From positions 55,559,859 through 55,623,858 of the forward strand of contig JALIGW010000001.1 in assembly GCA_023053685.1 (NCBI GenBank): 64,000 bases of DNA, written 5' to 3'. Positions 35,180-44,839 of this stretch are shown piece after piece. The notes beneath the pieces were generated by a model. That model was not told the DNA's origin and did no database searches. It saw only the letters and a list, made by a program, of their open reading frames with translations. The translations under genes were made by a program, and so were the position numbers. Positions within the stretch are counted from its first letter, which is position 1; every line of letters begins with the position of its first letter. Origin of the DNA: Diadophis punctatus similis (lineage: Eukaryota > Chordata > Lepidosauria > Squamata > Dipsadidae).

Positions 35180-35785
35180 TGACCGGGGTGGGTGGGTTCC
35201 TGATTAAAAATTTGGTCTATATGGAGCAACAAAAATTTTCATAGAAAATCATGTCCCCCCTAGTCCTTCTTTTCTCTAGACTAGTCAAACCCAAATCCTG
35301 CCACCGTTCTTTATGTGTTTTAGTCTCTAGGCCTTTAATCATCTCATTTGCTCTTCTTTGCACTTCCAAAATATCAACAACGTTTTTATAATGTGGTGAC
35401 CCAAACTGGATGCAATATTCCAGGTGTGGCCTTACTAAGGATTTATAAAGCGGTACTAATACTTCATGTGAGTTTGATTCTTTGTCTCTGTTTATACAAC
35501 CAAATATTGTATTAGCTTTTTTGGCTGCTGCTGCACACTGCTGGCTCATGTTTAAGTGATCATCCACTAGGACTCAAAGGTCCCTCTCACACTTAGTTTT
35601 TGAGCCAGGTTTTGCCTAATCTGCACTTGTACCTTTGGTGTTTCCTGGCCAGGTGTAAAACTTTGCTTTTCTCCACAATAAATTTCATTTTGTTGGATAG
35701 AGCCCATTGTTCAAGTCTGTCACGATCTTTTTAGATCCTGAGCTTGTCTTCTGGGGTGTTGGCTATTCCTGCTCTGGGCAGTGTA
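35180..35785 (-). mobile_element. CR1-type LINE fragment (RT C-terminal part)
   Basis: On the - strand: NKMKF...SKVLHLARKHQ, then LNMSQQCAAAAKKANTIFGC, VPLYKSLVRPHLEYCIQFGSP, EVQRRANEMIKGLE and SLEKRRTRGD. These are the well-known CR1 reverse-transcriptase end motifs. Frameshifts and stops are present. Confidence 0.92.
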
Positions 35786-35789
35786 CAAT

Positions 35790-36600
35790 AAAACATCCAA
35801 ATATATAAGACAGAATATTAAAAAAATTAAAATATGAAAAACATTTTCTTAACCCCTCTTTCTCATGTTAAATGACTCTGAAGGCAGAGTCATTTATTTT
35901 TTAAAAAAACAACAACAACAAGGTAGTAAATCAGTGATCCAAAATTATTATAACATCTTAATCTTCTTTCTCATTTTACTTGTGGAATGGATTGGAATAG
36001 TGCTTTGGAATTTTCAAGCTTCTCCAAGACTTAAATGCACCTCCTGCCTCTGCTCTAATTTGTAGCAATCAGGAAGGCTAGTTGGGGACACCTGGAATCA
36101 CAGCATTGTGAAGTGTTGCCTGATGGCTACAGACGTTGCCATATGTTTCCCCAAGAAAGATTGCGATCATCTCTATCAACAGGAATCCCTGATAGGAGAT
36201 GAAAGATGGTCTCTTCATTTTTTTTTGTCCTGCATCATTTTTAACACGCGCAAGGAACTGTTGATCAACTTAATACTCTTTCTGCTGAGAAGGAACTTAG
36301 ATGATACCAAAGCACTATGACCCCCACAATACAAGCCATCTGGAACTCAGTGAGACATCTGATGGAAGGTCTTTGCAAAGGAATGACAGTTCTTCATGGA
36401 CCAACGTGATGGGCTGGAAGTTAAGAGCTGGAATTTTTCCTACTTTATCATCAAAGCATTCTCCGTGCCTGTCTGTATGTGTAATTGTGCATGTCTCTCT
36501 ACAAATATATGTACACATACAGGCACACACTTAGGGCAATTTTGAGATCTTCAGGTTAAAATTAAAATTAGTTAAAATTCCAAGGATCAACTAAATTTGC
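35790..36600. other. Intergenic, nothing recognised
   Basis: AT-rich sequence without a credible coding frame or delimited element. Confidence 0.5.
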
Positions 36601-36617
36601 CCCCACTGGAGAAAGGA

Positions 36618-36662
36618 CTCTCTCTCTCTCTCTCCCTCCCTCCCTCCCTCCCTCCCTCCCGC
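36618..36662. repeat. (TC)n(CCCT)n microsatellite
   Basis: Uninterrupted ctctctct followed by ccctccct units at the edge of the GC-rich patch. Confidence 0.95.
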
Positions 36663-36699
36663 TTGCCCGCTCCTCAGGCTCCCAAAACCCCCTCCCCTC

Positions 36700-37165
36700 T
36701 TCGAAATCAAACTTGTCCCACCACCCAGTTGGAAGACGGTGCTGCTTCATCTTAATTCATTTGCAGCAACCAATCCGCCTGAGCGCGACCCCCCTCCCCC
36801 CCCGCTAGCCCGAGTTTGTTTTTGCTTCGTTTTCTCCCCAGAAAGCAAGTTTTTTTCCCCTCTATTAACCTGTTACTTGAAATCGCGCCTTTCCCCCGCC
36901 TGGGCTGTCTGTCTGGCAGGCGCCTGTTTTCCATGTCGGTGTGGGAGGGGGGTGGAGGAGGGGGGACCTCGGGCACTCTCCTCCTCCTCCCCCCACCTCC
37001 GTCTTCCTAGTTTTGCTAGAAAGCTTTTCAACCGCTCTGAAAGACAAGTGCAAAGCCCCAGTGTTCGCTCTGCCCCTCCCCGCGCCGCCTGTGAATAGAG
37101 GGGACTGAATCGGAAGCCTGTCGCTCGGGCGCGCGTCTGGCTGGAGGAAGAAGCGGGGGCTCATT
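36700..37165. promoter_or_regulatory. GC-rich patch, candidate CpG promoter or enhancer
   Basis: Rises sharply in GC and CpG compared with flanks, with CCAAT (aaccaatccgcc, about 36768) and GC-rich runs. No known exon is recognised. It could hold a non-coding first exon of a gene to the right; H3-3A is the human neighbour of SDE2, but none of its coding sequence is in the window. Confidence 0.4.
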
Positions 37166-37168
37166 CTA

Positions 37169-37321
37169 AGGTGATCAGACGTCCCGCTGTTTCGTTTCAA
37201 AATTTGTTTGTTGTCGGGCATTCTTTCCAAAAAAGCGTGACTTTTTGGAAAGAATGCGGGACGCGGGACACACGCTTGAAAAGCGTGTCTGTCCCGCCAA
37301 AAGCGGGACGTCTGGTCACCT
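37169..37321. mobile_element. Hairpin MITE (AGGTGACCAGACGTCCCGC ends)
   Basis: Ends aggtgatcagacgtcccgct and agcgggacgtctggtcacct are inverted with one mismatch; TA flanks both (37167-37168, 37322-37323). An inner hairpin (ctttccaaaaaagcgtgac) is also present. A related start appears at 35142 and inside the hAT at 55436. Confidence 0.8.
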
Positions 37322-37639
37322 TATCCTAATGACTACTTTTAGTGAGGTGTGGCTGGGTGCCCTCTCTGCAGTTAAAAGTCAATCTTAAAATAATGAAGAC
37401 TTGTTATATTGCTGAGTACTGTGTAGGAAGAAACAATGGTGTACTTTCAAAACAGTCAGTCTAGTTGCCAAATAATATAGGAAAGATTCAAGTTCTAATG
37501 CTGAAAACATCATTTTAGAATTAATCCTTCCAAATCTAATCAAGAGTAAACAATAAACATGTCATATAAATGCTATGAGTATATACAAAGACACTGAAAA
37601 TCTTGACCTGCTATTAATGCTTCCAAATCTAATCAGGTA

Positions 37640-38043
37640 GCCCTGTGCTTATAACCACAATTGGAACCAGAATTTCGGTTGCTAAGTAAGGCATTTAAGT
37701 GAGTCACACCTGATTTTAAGATTTTTTTTACCACAGTTGTTAAGCAAATCATTGCAGTTATTAAATAAATCATATTGTTAAGCAAGTTCAGCTTCTCCCA
37801 TTGATTTTGCTTGTTCAAGGCTGACTGGGAATTCATAAATGGTGATCACCTAACCCCAGGATTCTGCAACCATTGTAAATACATGCTAGTTGCCAAGTGC
37901 TCAAATTTTGATCATGTGTCACAAGTGGATGCTGCAAAGGTCATATGTACAAGGACTAGTAACTTTTTTCAGTGTCATTGTAACTTTGACCAGTTGTTAA
38001 AAAGTTAAGTTTGATATAAATAAATGATTGTAAGTTGAGGAGT
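37640..38043. mobile_element. Dispersed repeat (same family as 24472)
   Basis: gtagccctgtgcttataacc to gattgtaagttgaggagta. Shared phrases are ttgattttgcttgttc, ggtgatcac and aattttgatcatgtg. Reverse-strand fragments occur around 39960-40110 and 42340-42689. Confidence 0.7.
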
Positions 38044-38126
38044 ATCTATACATTTCAGGAATACTGTCTATTATCTATTTGAGGTGTTTAATAAAAGGTC
38101 AAGCTGGTTCTTCAGTCTGTCTAGGG

Positions 38127-38251
38127 CAGTGCTGTCAAACTCGTGGGCCGGATGCGTCATGTGCTGGCCACGCCCATGCTCTGTTTACCAAAGGGGGGGG
38201 AAGTCCCAATATGTCACGTGACGCCATGACGACGCATGTTTGACACCCCTG
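38127..38251. mobile_element. Short hAT MITE (CAGNGNTGTCAAAC ends)
   Basis: cagtgctgtcaaactcgtgg and gcatgtttgacacccctg; flanks gtctaggg / atctaagg match 6 of 8. Its ends match those of the minisatellite hAT at 24653. Confidence 0.8.
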
Positions 38252-38639
38252 ATCTAAGGATTTGCATGTCATGTATTTTATTACCATGAAAACATATCAG
38301 ACATTTCAGGAAGACCTGAAAAACATGAATATAGATATAGATATATCTTCCTGAAATGTCTACTGCCACATTTGCTTTGGCCTTCCACTTTTTCTCTGAC
38401 CCGTGGTGGTACCCAATGGATTATGGTCTTTGCTGGACATCACTCACTCAGGCAGAGCACATGTCCAGCAAAGTGCATTATTTATATCTATATATTCTTT
38501 ATATATTATAGGGCAGTGCGGTGGCTCAGTGGCAGCCAGGTTCGAGACCCGAGTCCATGCAACGGGATGAGATCCCATCCTCGTCCCAGCTCCTGCCAAC
38601 CTAGCTGATTGAAAGTATACAAATGCAAATAGATAGTAG

Positions 38640-39510
38640 TGTAGTAAGGAATATCCTTCTGGGTTCAGTTCCAAATGGGAAAAAGACACTTCATGGAAGT
38701 TGCTTGGAAAGAAGGTTTAATGGTGGACAGGAGCACATGGCATGAGTTCCTGAACAGAAAAGGTGGATCACATGCTTCCAGATGTTGGGTGAAGAGAAAA
38801 GGGAGGAAAAGATGCTGAGTCCCTTGGTTTTAAAACCTCTGTTGGGCCCCACCTCTTACTTTCCTGTTCCTGTGTATGTAATGCACTCAGATTGGTGGTC
38901 AGACACCCCCTAGGGGCGGGGGTCTTAGCTAACCTTTTAGGCTGTCTCCCAGGCTTGTTTGAGTGCTGGTAATTTTCCAGGTGCCATTTGATAGAGGCAG
39001 GGGTGAAATCCTCCCAGTTCGCTCTTACCTGTCGGTCATCGCAGAGCCGATGGAGCCAGTGGCAGTCACGGCACGGGGCTGCCCCCGCCCACTTCCCCCG
39101 CCCGCCTGGACGCCGCCATTTGAGTTCTTTTGCCCTCTGTGCATGCAGAACGCTTTGCGCATGCACAGAGGGCAAAAGAACTCAAATGGCGGTGTCCAGG
39201 CGGGCGGGAGAAGCGGGCGGGGGCAGCCCCGCACCGCGACCGCCACCGGCTCCATCGGCTCTGCGACGACTGACAGGTAAGAGCGAACCGGGAGGATTTC
39301 ACCCCTGGGTAGAGGGCTAATCCTATCATGTCCTAAGGGTGAAGGTCTTAATCCCATCACCCTGGAGTTGAAGGGGGGGCAGGGAGCTGCAGGAAGTTGC
39401 TTTGTCTTTAGAACATGTTTCTTCTCATCCAGGAAAACCTATTCTTCCTTTTCAATATTTCCTAGGATATTTCATTTTTCTAGGAGAGGGGTGGGTACTA
39501 ACTTCCTTCA
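38640..39510 (-). mobile_element. Solo LTR inserted in a SINE, itself carrying a hAT
   Basis: TG...CA ends, 4-bp duplication gtag (38636-38639, 39511-39514). It is homologous to the LTRs at 47729 and 51424. The - orientation is inferred from the TATA and poly(A) motifs of the 51424 copy. Without the nested hAT (38999-39307 plus duplication) it is about 550 bp. Confidence 0.85.
38999..39307. mobile_element. hAT hairpin MITE (CAGGGGTGAAATCC ends) inside the LTR
   Basis: Nearly perfect 309-bp foldback, centre about 39152. Flanks gatagagg / ggtagagg match 7 of 8. The inner arm is gagttcttttgccctctgtg. Empty site: 47729 LTR (atgggtagagggctaatcct). Confidence 0.95.
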
Positions 39511-39708
39511 GTAGGTATCACTTCGGTGGAAGGTAACAGTGCTCTGTGACATCATGGTGGCCACATGTCTGTGGAAATGTCTTTGGACAGCGCTGGCTCA
39601 GTGGCCTTGAAATGGAGACAAGCACTGCCCCCTATAGTCGGCAATGATTAGCAGAGTAAAATCCACAGGGACTCCTTCACCTTACCTTTTTAAATATATT
39701 ATATAGAG

Positions 39709-39948
39709 CAGTGGTTCTCAATCTTCCTAATGCTGCGACCTGCGACCCGTCCCCACGCCCCCACTGCGACCCACCCTGCTGCTGTGCCCGCCGCCACAAC
39801 CACCACCCCGCCGCCGCCATTTGGGTTCTTTTACCCTCTGTGCATGCGCAAAGTTTTCTGCGCATGCGCAGAGGGTAAAAGAACCCAAATGGCAGCATCC
39901 GGGCGAAGTCTTCCAAAGGGGTTGCGACCCCCAGGTTGAGAACCATTG
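39709..39948. mobile_element. SPIN-type hAT MITE with foreign hairpin core
   Basis: Ends cagtggttctcaatcttcct and gacccccaggttgagaacca match the two ends of SPIN elements. Perfect duplication atatagag (39701-39708, 39949-39956). The core (gggttcttttaccctctgtg) is the hairpin of the 38999 family and includes a perfect TGCGCATGCGCA (39859-39870). Confidence 0.92.
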
Positions 39949-40109
39949 ATATAGAGGAACCCATTAAATCTGCTTGTTTGAAGCTAGTTATGAAGCTCAC
40001 AAATGATGGTCATACAAAACAGCTTTGCAACTAATCCTCACATTTATGGCTGTTGCAGCATCCTATAGTCACATGATCACCATTTGCAAGCTCCAAAACT
40101 GTCTTTTAG

Positions 40110-40730
40110 CAAGAATTAATGTGAGAGAAAGAGATTATAGATAGTAGTCAATAAACTAATATAACAAAGTAAGACCAAGTTGCTAAACTTCATGCTAGCT
40201 GGGGCATTCTGGGAGTTGAAATCCACACAGTTTAAAGTTACTAAGATTGTAAGGTAAAACAATATCCTTGTAAATAACTTCACTCTGCTTCTCTGTTCCA
40301 GCAATATCTGAAGTATAGCGAAAAAGCCTTCTTCGCATCTCTTAGGTCACTTCCACATCATTATCACTACTAGCCCTCCATAGCTGTTTGAAGTTGATGC
40401 AATTATTGCTCCCAGTCTTCAAATGCTGAGTACATGTAGAGATTGCCAGGAGCCAACTGTGTTCCTTCCAGTTGACTAACTTGCAAAAGTAATCAGTGTC
40501 ATACTCATAAGGTCTGACAATAACTAAACCTCATCCCCTCGCTACCAAAAAAAAAAAGTGAATTGCTAATGTCCTCACCACTTCTTAGCTATTATGAGAA
40601 GTTATGTGAGGGAAGATCATACATAAACATGTGTACTATCTTATCATCTTTCCTTCCCTGCACTTAGAAGTCTCCAAAATGAGGAATCGTTTAATGGAGA
40701 TAGTTTTGCTAATCTTTCTTAAATGGTGTA
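40110..40730. other. Intergenic, one hAT remnant only
   Basis: 40200-40240 (gcattctgggagttgaaatc) is a scrap related to the palindrome at 20925. The rest is not recognised. Confidence 0.5.
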
Positions 40731-40734
40731 TCTG

Positions 40735-41158
40735 AGGAGCCCTTGACACCCCAATGAGATTAGCCTGTTCCACTCACTCAAGCAGAAGGGGCCTGCTGTG
40801 GATCCCGTTTGGCAAGGAATTCCGGCTAGCAGAATCAAGAGTAGAATATTTTCCACTCTGGCACCAGCCCTGTGGAATATTCTACCACCAGAATTGAGAA
40901 CTGCTCCCATCATTCTGGTTTTCCAGAACGGTATCAAAACTTGGGTTTGCCAATTGGCTTGGGGCCCCAAGGGTGGAAATGGTTGATGGGTTAAGAGCTC
41001 ATCCCCATGTCACCATCTCCCTGGTTCTTGTTTTTATATAGTATTGTAAATGTAATTTTAATTGATTCAATATTTATCTTTTTAAAGTACTGTTTGTAAG
41101 CAATCCAGAATCACCTTATTGATGAGAGGGGCAGCATATAAAATTAATAAATAAATGA
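40735..41158 (+). mobile_element. L2-type LINE 3' end
   Basis: Coding remnant IFSTLAPALWNILPPELRTA ... GIKTWVCQLAWG, then a 3' UTR ending ggggcagcatataaaattaa and an aataaataaa tail. Confidence 0.85.
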
Positions 41159-41651
41159 GTTTTGGGTTTGTCTGTCAGTTTAAGACGTTTACATCTTTTC
41201 ATCTTTTCTTGAAAAACTGACCCAAGAAGCATGTGCATATGCATGAAAGTATATAACCGGTATGTACATTAATACAATGGTCAATGAACAGTATTGTATG
41301 AAGGAGTTTCATCTACAAACTTTACAAACTAGTTTCCTGTAAGTTTGATGTGGAGAAAGTAATTACAGTATATGACTGCCTAAAATAAATGTTGTAATTG
41401 CACACTATGCATCTTCATTTATGGGGGGTTTTTTGTCAGCTTGTGTCCACTAATAACTAAATGAAACCTTTTAAAATTCATCACATTGAACTGGCTTAAA
41501 CAAGGTAGGAATTATATATGATCCACTCAAAGGCCAAGGGTCAAATTCAAGAATTTACAGGATTCAAAACATGATCTAGCAACTCTGAACTTCAGATGTA
41601 CTATCATACTGGCTAAATGCCTATGGAGATTCTAAGTCATCCAGGTCAGGG

Positions 41652-41789
41652 TTGTCCCAAAGGTGCTTTTTCAAGAGGCAAGTGGACTGTCTCGTTTTTC
41701 TTTGAAGACATTTCACTTCTCATCCAAGAAGCGAAACGTCTTCAAAGAAAAACCAGAAAGTCCAGCTGCCTCTTGAAAAAGCACCATTG
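41652..41789. repeat. Foldback repeat (aaggtgctttttcaagaggc family)
   Basis: Arms cccaaaggtgctttttcaag and cttgaaaaagcacc with tctttgaagaca / cgtcttcaaaga nearer the centre. A separate half copy lies at 42199-42235, broken by the hAT at 41897. Confidence 0.85.
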
Positions 41790-41896
41790 AAACCATCATA
41801 TTGACTGCCTAACATGAATTTCAGAATGGATTATATTTCCTTATGTTCCATTACTTCTGTGGAAAGAGCAAAAATATCTGTCAGAAGGGCCAGTTG

Positions 41897-42198
41897 CAGG
41901 GGTGAAATCCTCCCGGTTCGGCCAGGCCAGTCGTTCGGCGTATAGCCGATGGAACTGGCGGCGGTCGCGGCGCGGAGCTTCTCCCGCCCGCTTTCCTGGC
42001 CCGGCTGAACGCCGCCATTCGGGTTATTTTGCCCTCTGTGCATGCGCGCGCATGCACAGAGGGCAAAATAACCCGAATGGCGGTGTTCAGCCAGGCCGGG
42101 GAAGCAGGCGGGAGAAGCTCCGCGCCGCGACCGCCGCCAGTTCCATCGGCTATATGCCGAACGACTGGCCCGGCCGAACCAGGAGGATTTCACCCCTG
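41897..42198. mobile_element. hAT hairpin MITE (CAGGGGTGAAATCC ends), 302 bp
   Basis: Almost perfect palindrome with two ~151-bp arms meeting at tgcatgcgcgcgcatgca. Perfect 8-bp duplication gccagttg (41889-41896, 42199-42206). Very CpG-rich. Same family as 38999. Confidence 0.96.
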
Positions 42199-42689
42199 GC
42201 CAGTTGCCTCTTGAAAAAGCACCTTTGGGGCTATTTGTCAGAAGGGCTGCATACATCTATTTATGTTCATACAACTAAAAACAATTTGTAAGGAAGTTAA
42301 GTAATATTTAGTATTCCATTGCTTGGGATAAATGCATGTACTCCTTGCTTACTAACTGTCTTGTTTAATGACTGTCTCAAATGATGGAAAATAAAATCTT
42401 TGCAGCTTATCCTTGTGGCCATCACAGCATTCCACGGTCATGTGATCACCATTTGCAATCTTCACAACTGATTTCCAACAGCAGAATTATTTATTAATTA
42501 TTGTTTTTTTGCCACCCATTTTTCCTATAAAGTGACTGGACAACAAATTAATGGAGAACACAAAAGTGAAATCAGAAATTGCAGTCACATGATGTCTTGA
42601 TTAACAACTGTAGTGATTCATTTAACAGGAAAAAATAATATAATGCAGTCATATGATTTTTTTCCCCTTAGTGACTGCAACACTTAACG

Positions 42690-43182
42690 CAGCGGTTCTC
42701 AACCTGTGGATCGCGACCCCTTTGGGGGTTGAACGACCCTTTCACAAGGATCGCCTAAGACCATTGGAAAACACATATTTCCGATGGTCTTAGGAACCGA
42801 GACACCGCTCCTCTATCTGTCTCCAGGCGGGTCCACCAACATGCTAATAGACTACTGCAAAAAAAAACAACCCTGTACCATGGAAACTTCTGAGCATGCG
42901 CAGAAGCCGAATTTCCGGCACTGCGCATGCGTCGCCATCTTGTTTTTGGCTTTTTTTTTGCAATTTTTTTTAAAATTGGCATTGTGCATGTGTGCGTGCG
43001 CAAAGTGCACGCACACACACAAGGCGCAGCCACGCAGTGCAGGTGGAAGCGAACCGGCAGTGAGGTAAGTTAGAACCCACTCCTGAGTTTCCTAATAATT
43101 TTATTATTTTATGGTTGGGGGTCACCACAACATGAGGAACTTTATTAAAGGGTCGCGGCATTAGGAAGGTTGAGAACCACTG
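42690..43182. mobile_element. SPIN hAT element, non-autonomous, chimeric interior
   Basis: cagcggttctcaacctgtgg ... gatcgcctaagaccattgga ... aaggttgagaaccactg is the SPIN signature. Perfect duplication acttaacg (42682-42689, 43183-43190). The middle (about 42890-43084) matches the right half of the hAT at 60555, including its end taagttagaacccac. SPIN spread by horizontal transfer among tetrapods, including squamates, is published knowledge. Confidence 0.93.
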
Positions 43183-43190
43183 ACTTAACG

Positions 43191-44090
43191 GACTTGCCAA
43201 TCCCAATTATTCTCTATAACCAAGACTACATGAAAGGTTTAGATCTCTCTCTTCTTGCTTTGCTTTTGAATTATCTTTACAAAGATTAAGCAGAAATATA
43301 CCAGGTAAAGAGACAATTACACGTGCAAAATGTTATTGTTAGTGAGACAAATATCAAGTTTCTTAACACAGGGTTCTATACTTAATGGTTCCAATATTTA
43401 CACAGCACAGATGCAAAAGGTGGAACATTGATAAATGTCATTGAATTTGAAACTTCTATAAAATATTGTATATTTGCTAAGCATAATTTATAATTTCCTA
43501 ATGAAATGTAACTCACAATCCAAAAGCAATCAAAGACTATGATGTAAAAACTCATTTACATTTAAATTATGAAAATGGAAAGTTTAGCTTGAAAGGTGCA
43601 CTTATCTGGAAGTTCAATAAAGTTTATTTTTAGATGAATGTAGTACAGAAGTTGGAAAGACTGCTGAATTTAACAGGTGGCAAGTTAATATGACATACTA
43701 CAGTAATAATGATTATCCAAACTGGCATGGGGTTGGATCTGGATTCCTGCAGTAAGCAGAATTAGACTTGATAATCAAATGGCCTCTTGCAACTCCTTGA
43801 TTCTATCATATTGTTTTTTAAGAGCCAAGTACAGTATACTACATGAACTATAAATCACAATGGTTAGTATACCATGAGGTATGCAAAATAAATTTCTCAA
43901 AATAGATCTTTGGAGATCAAATAAATTGTCCTAACCTTACCAAAATATTCTGATGCAGTTTCAATCCTTTCAGAAGCATCTTGAATTCATGATGATTGAA
44001 TTCTGAGGTTGAAACAAGATTTTTGAATTACGATGTATTCAGTAAACTATGCTTTAACAATTATATCTTAGCACAATCTGATTCCAATTT
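43191..44090. other. Intergenic, nothing recognised
   Basis: AT-rich sequence; no gene or delimited repeat. Confidence 0.5.
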
Positions 44091-44094
44091 GTCC

Positions 44095-44560
44095 TGTCCT
44101 GGTCCACAGAAACCACAGACACAGGTAAGTCTTTTTATCTTTATTTCAGAGGTTTTCAAACAGAACTCTAATGGCACAAAGTTTGAACAAACAAGAAGGC
44201 AGCTAAGGAGTTGAACACAATGAGATAAACTGAGAGTTGTCACCAATGGATCTGTGAGGCACACAGCTCTCCTTATATAGGGGAGATGTGACCCTGATTT
44301 GTTCCTTTTTATGGGACAGATTTTTTTTCTGGCCAATAGTCTTGCTGAGCATCTTTGTTCAGCCCTCCTCTCAGTGGGCCCTTGCATTGGGGAAAATGTT
44401 AGCTCCGCCTCATGGTCTTCTGAGCCCAGCAATAGCTGCCTCTCCTGGTTGCTAGGCAACTTTTCCAGCTGAATCTCCTCAGGCTGATGATCCTCTTCAT
44501 CTTCTGAGTCTTGAGATAGCCATGACACAATGTTAGAAAGAAATCTCACCTGGTTCATTT
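44095..44560 (-). mobile_element. LTR-like sequence A
   Basis: On the - strand there is a TATA box (ctatataagg, 44271-44280), about 130 nt later an AATAAA (44140-44145), and a frame with acidic text (SQDSEDEEDHQPEE) upstream, a layout typical of U3-R-U5. Termini are not defined, so this is tentative. Confidence 0.4.
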
Positions 44561-44564
44561 CCAA

Positions 44565-44835
44565 GCTGGAAATAAAGAATGCAGGCAGTTATTTGAATCA
44601 GAGGTGAAGTTTATTCCGAGACTGCAATACACAATCAGCTATGGTGTGGTGAGTTGTCTCCCATAAGTCCTTTATATAGGGCTATGATGACTATAAACCC
44701 ATGGCCCGTTTTGTCATCCTTTTAGATATATTTCTTATTCTGAACTCACAACTGTGCTCCTGCCATCAGCTATAGTCATGTGATCCCCATTGACTTTCTC
44801 CCTGCAAGCTTCCTAGGTTTCCTCATTGACTTGTG
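44565..44835 (-). mobile_element. LTR-like sequence B
   Basis: On the - strand: ctatataaagg (44670-44680) then AATAAA (44610-44615) and gcattctttatttccagc. It lies directly upstream of A and may be part of the same retroelement or a second one. Termini not defined. Confidence 0.35.
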
Positions 44836-44839
44836 GGAA

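Larger units (their letters stand above)
38511..39690 (+). mobile_element. tRNA-derived SINE (second family) split by an LTR
   Basis: 38511-38639 has the tRNA head (gtggctcagtgg; B box ggttcgagacc) and cctgccaacctagctgattg; 39511-39690 has the body (cacttcggtggaaggtaaca ... ggacagcgctggctc ... ccccctatagtcggcaatga). The two halves are one copy opened by the LTR. Confidence 0.88.

Noticed and set aside
36739..37230. Frames of 119-121 codons on both strands
   Set aside because: High GC alone lowers stop frequency; no motif, no splice context, overlap on both strands.
38640..39510. An LTR with retroviral genes
   Set aside because: Only a solo LTR is present; no primer-binding site, gag, pol or env sequence adjoins any of the three copies.
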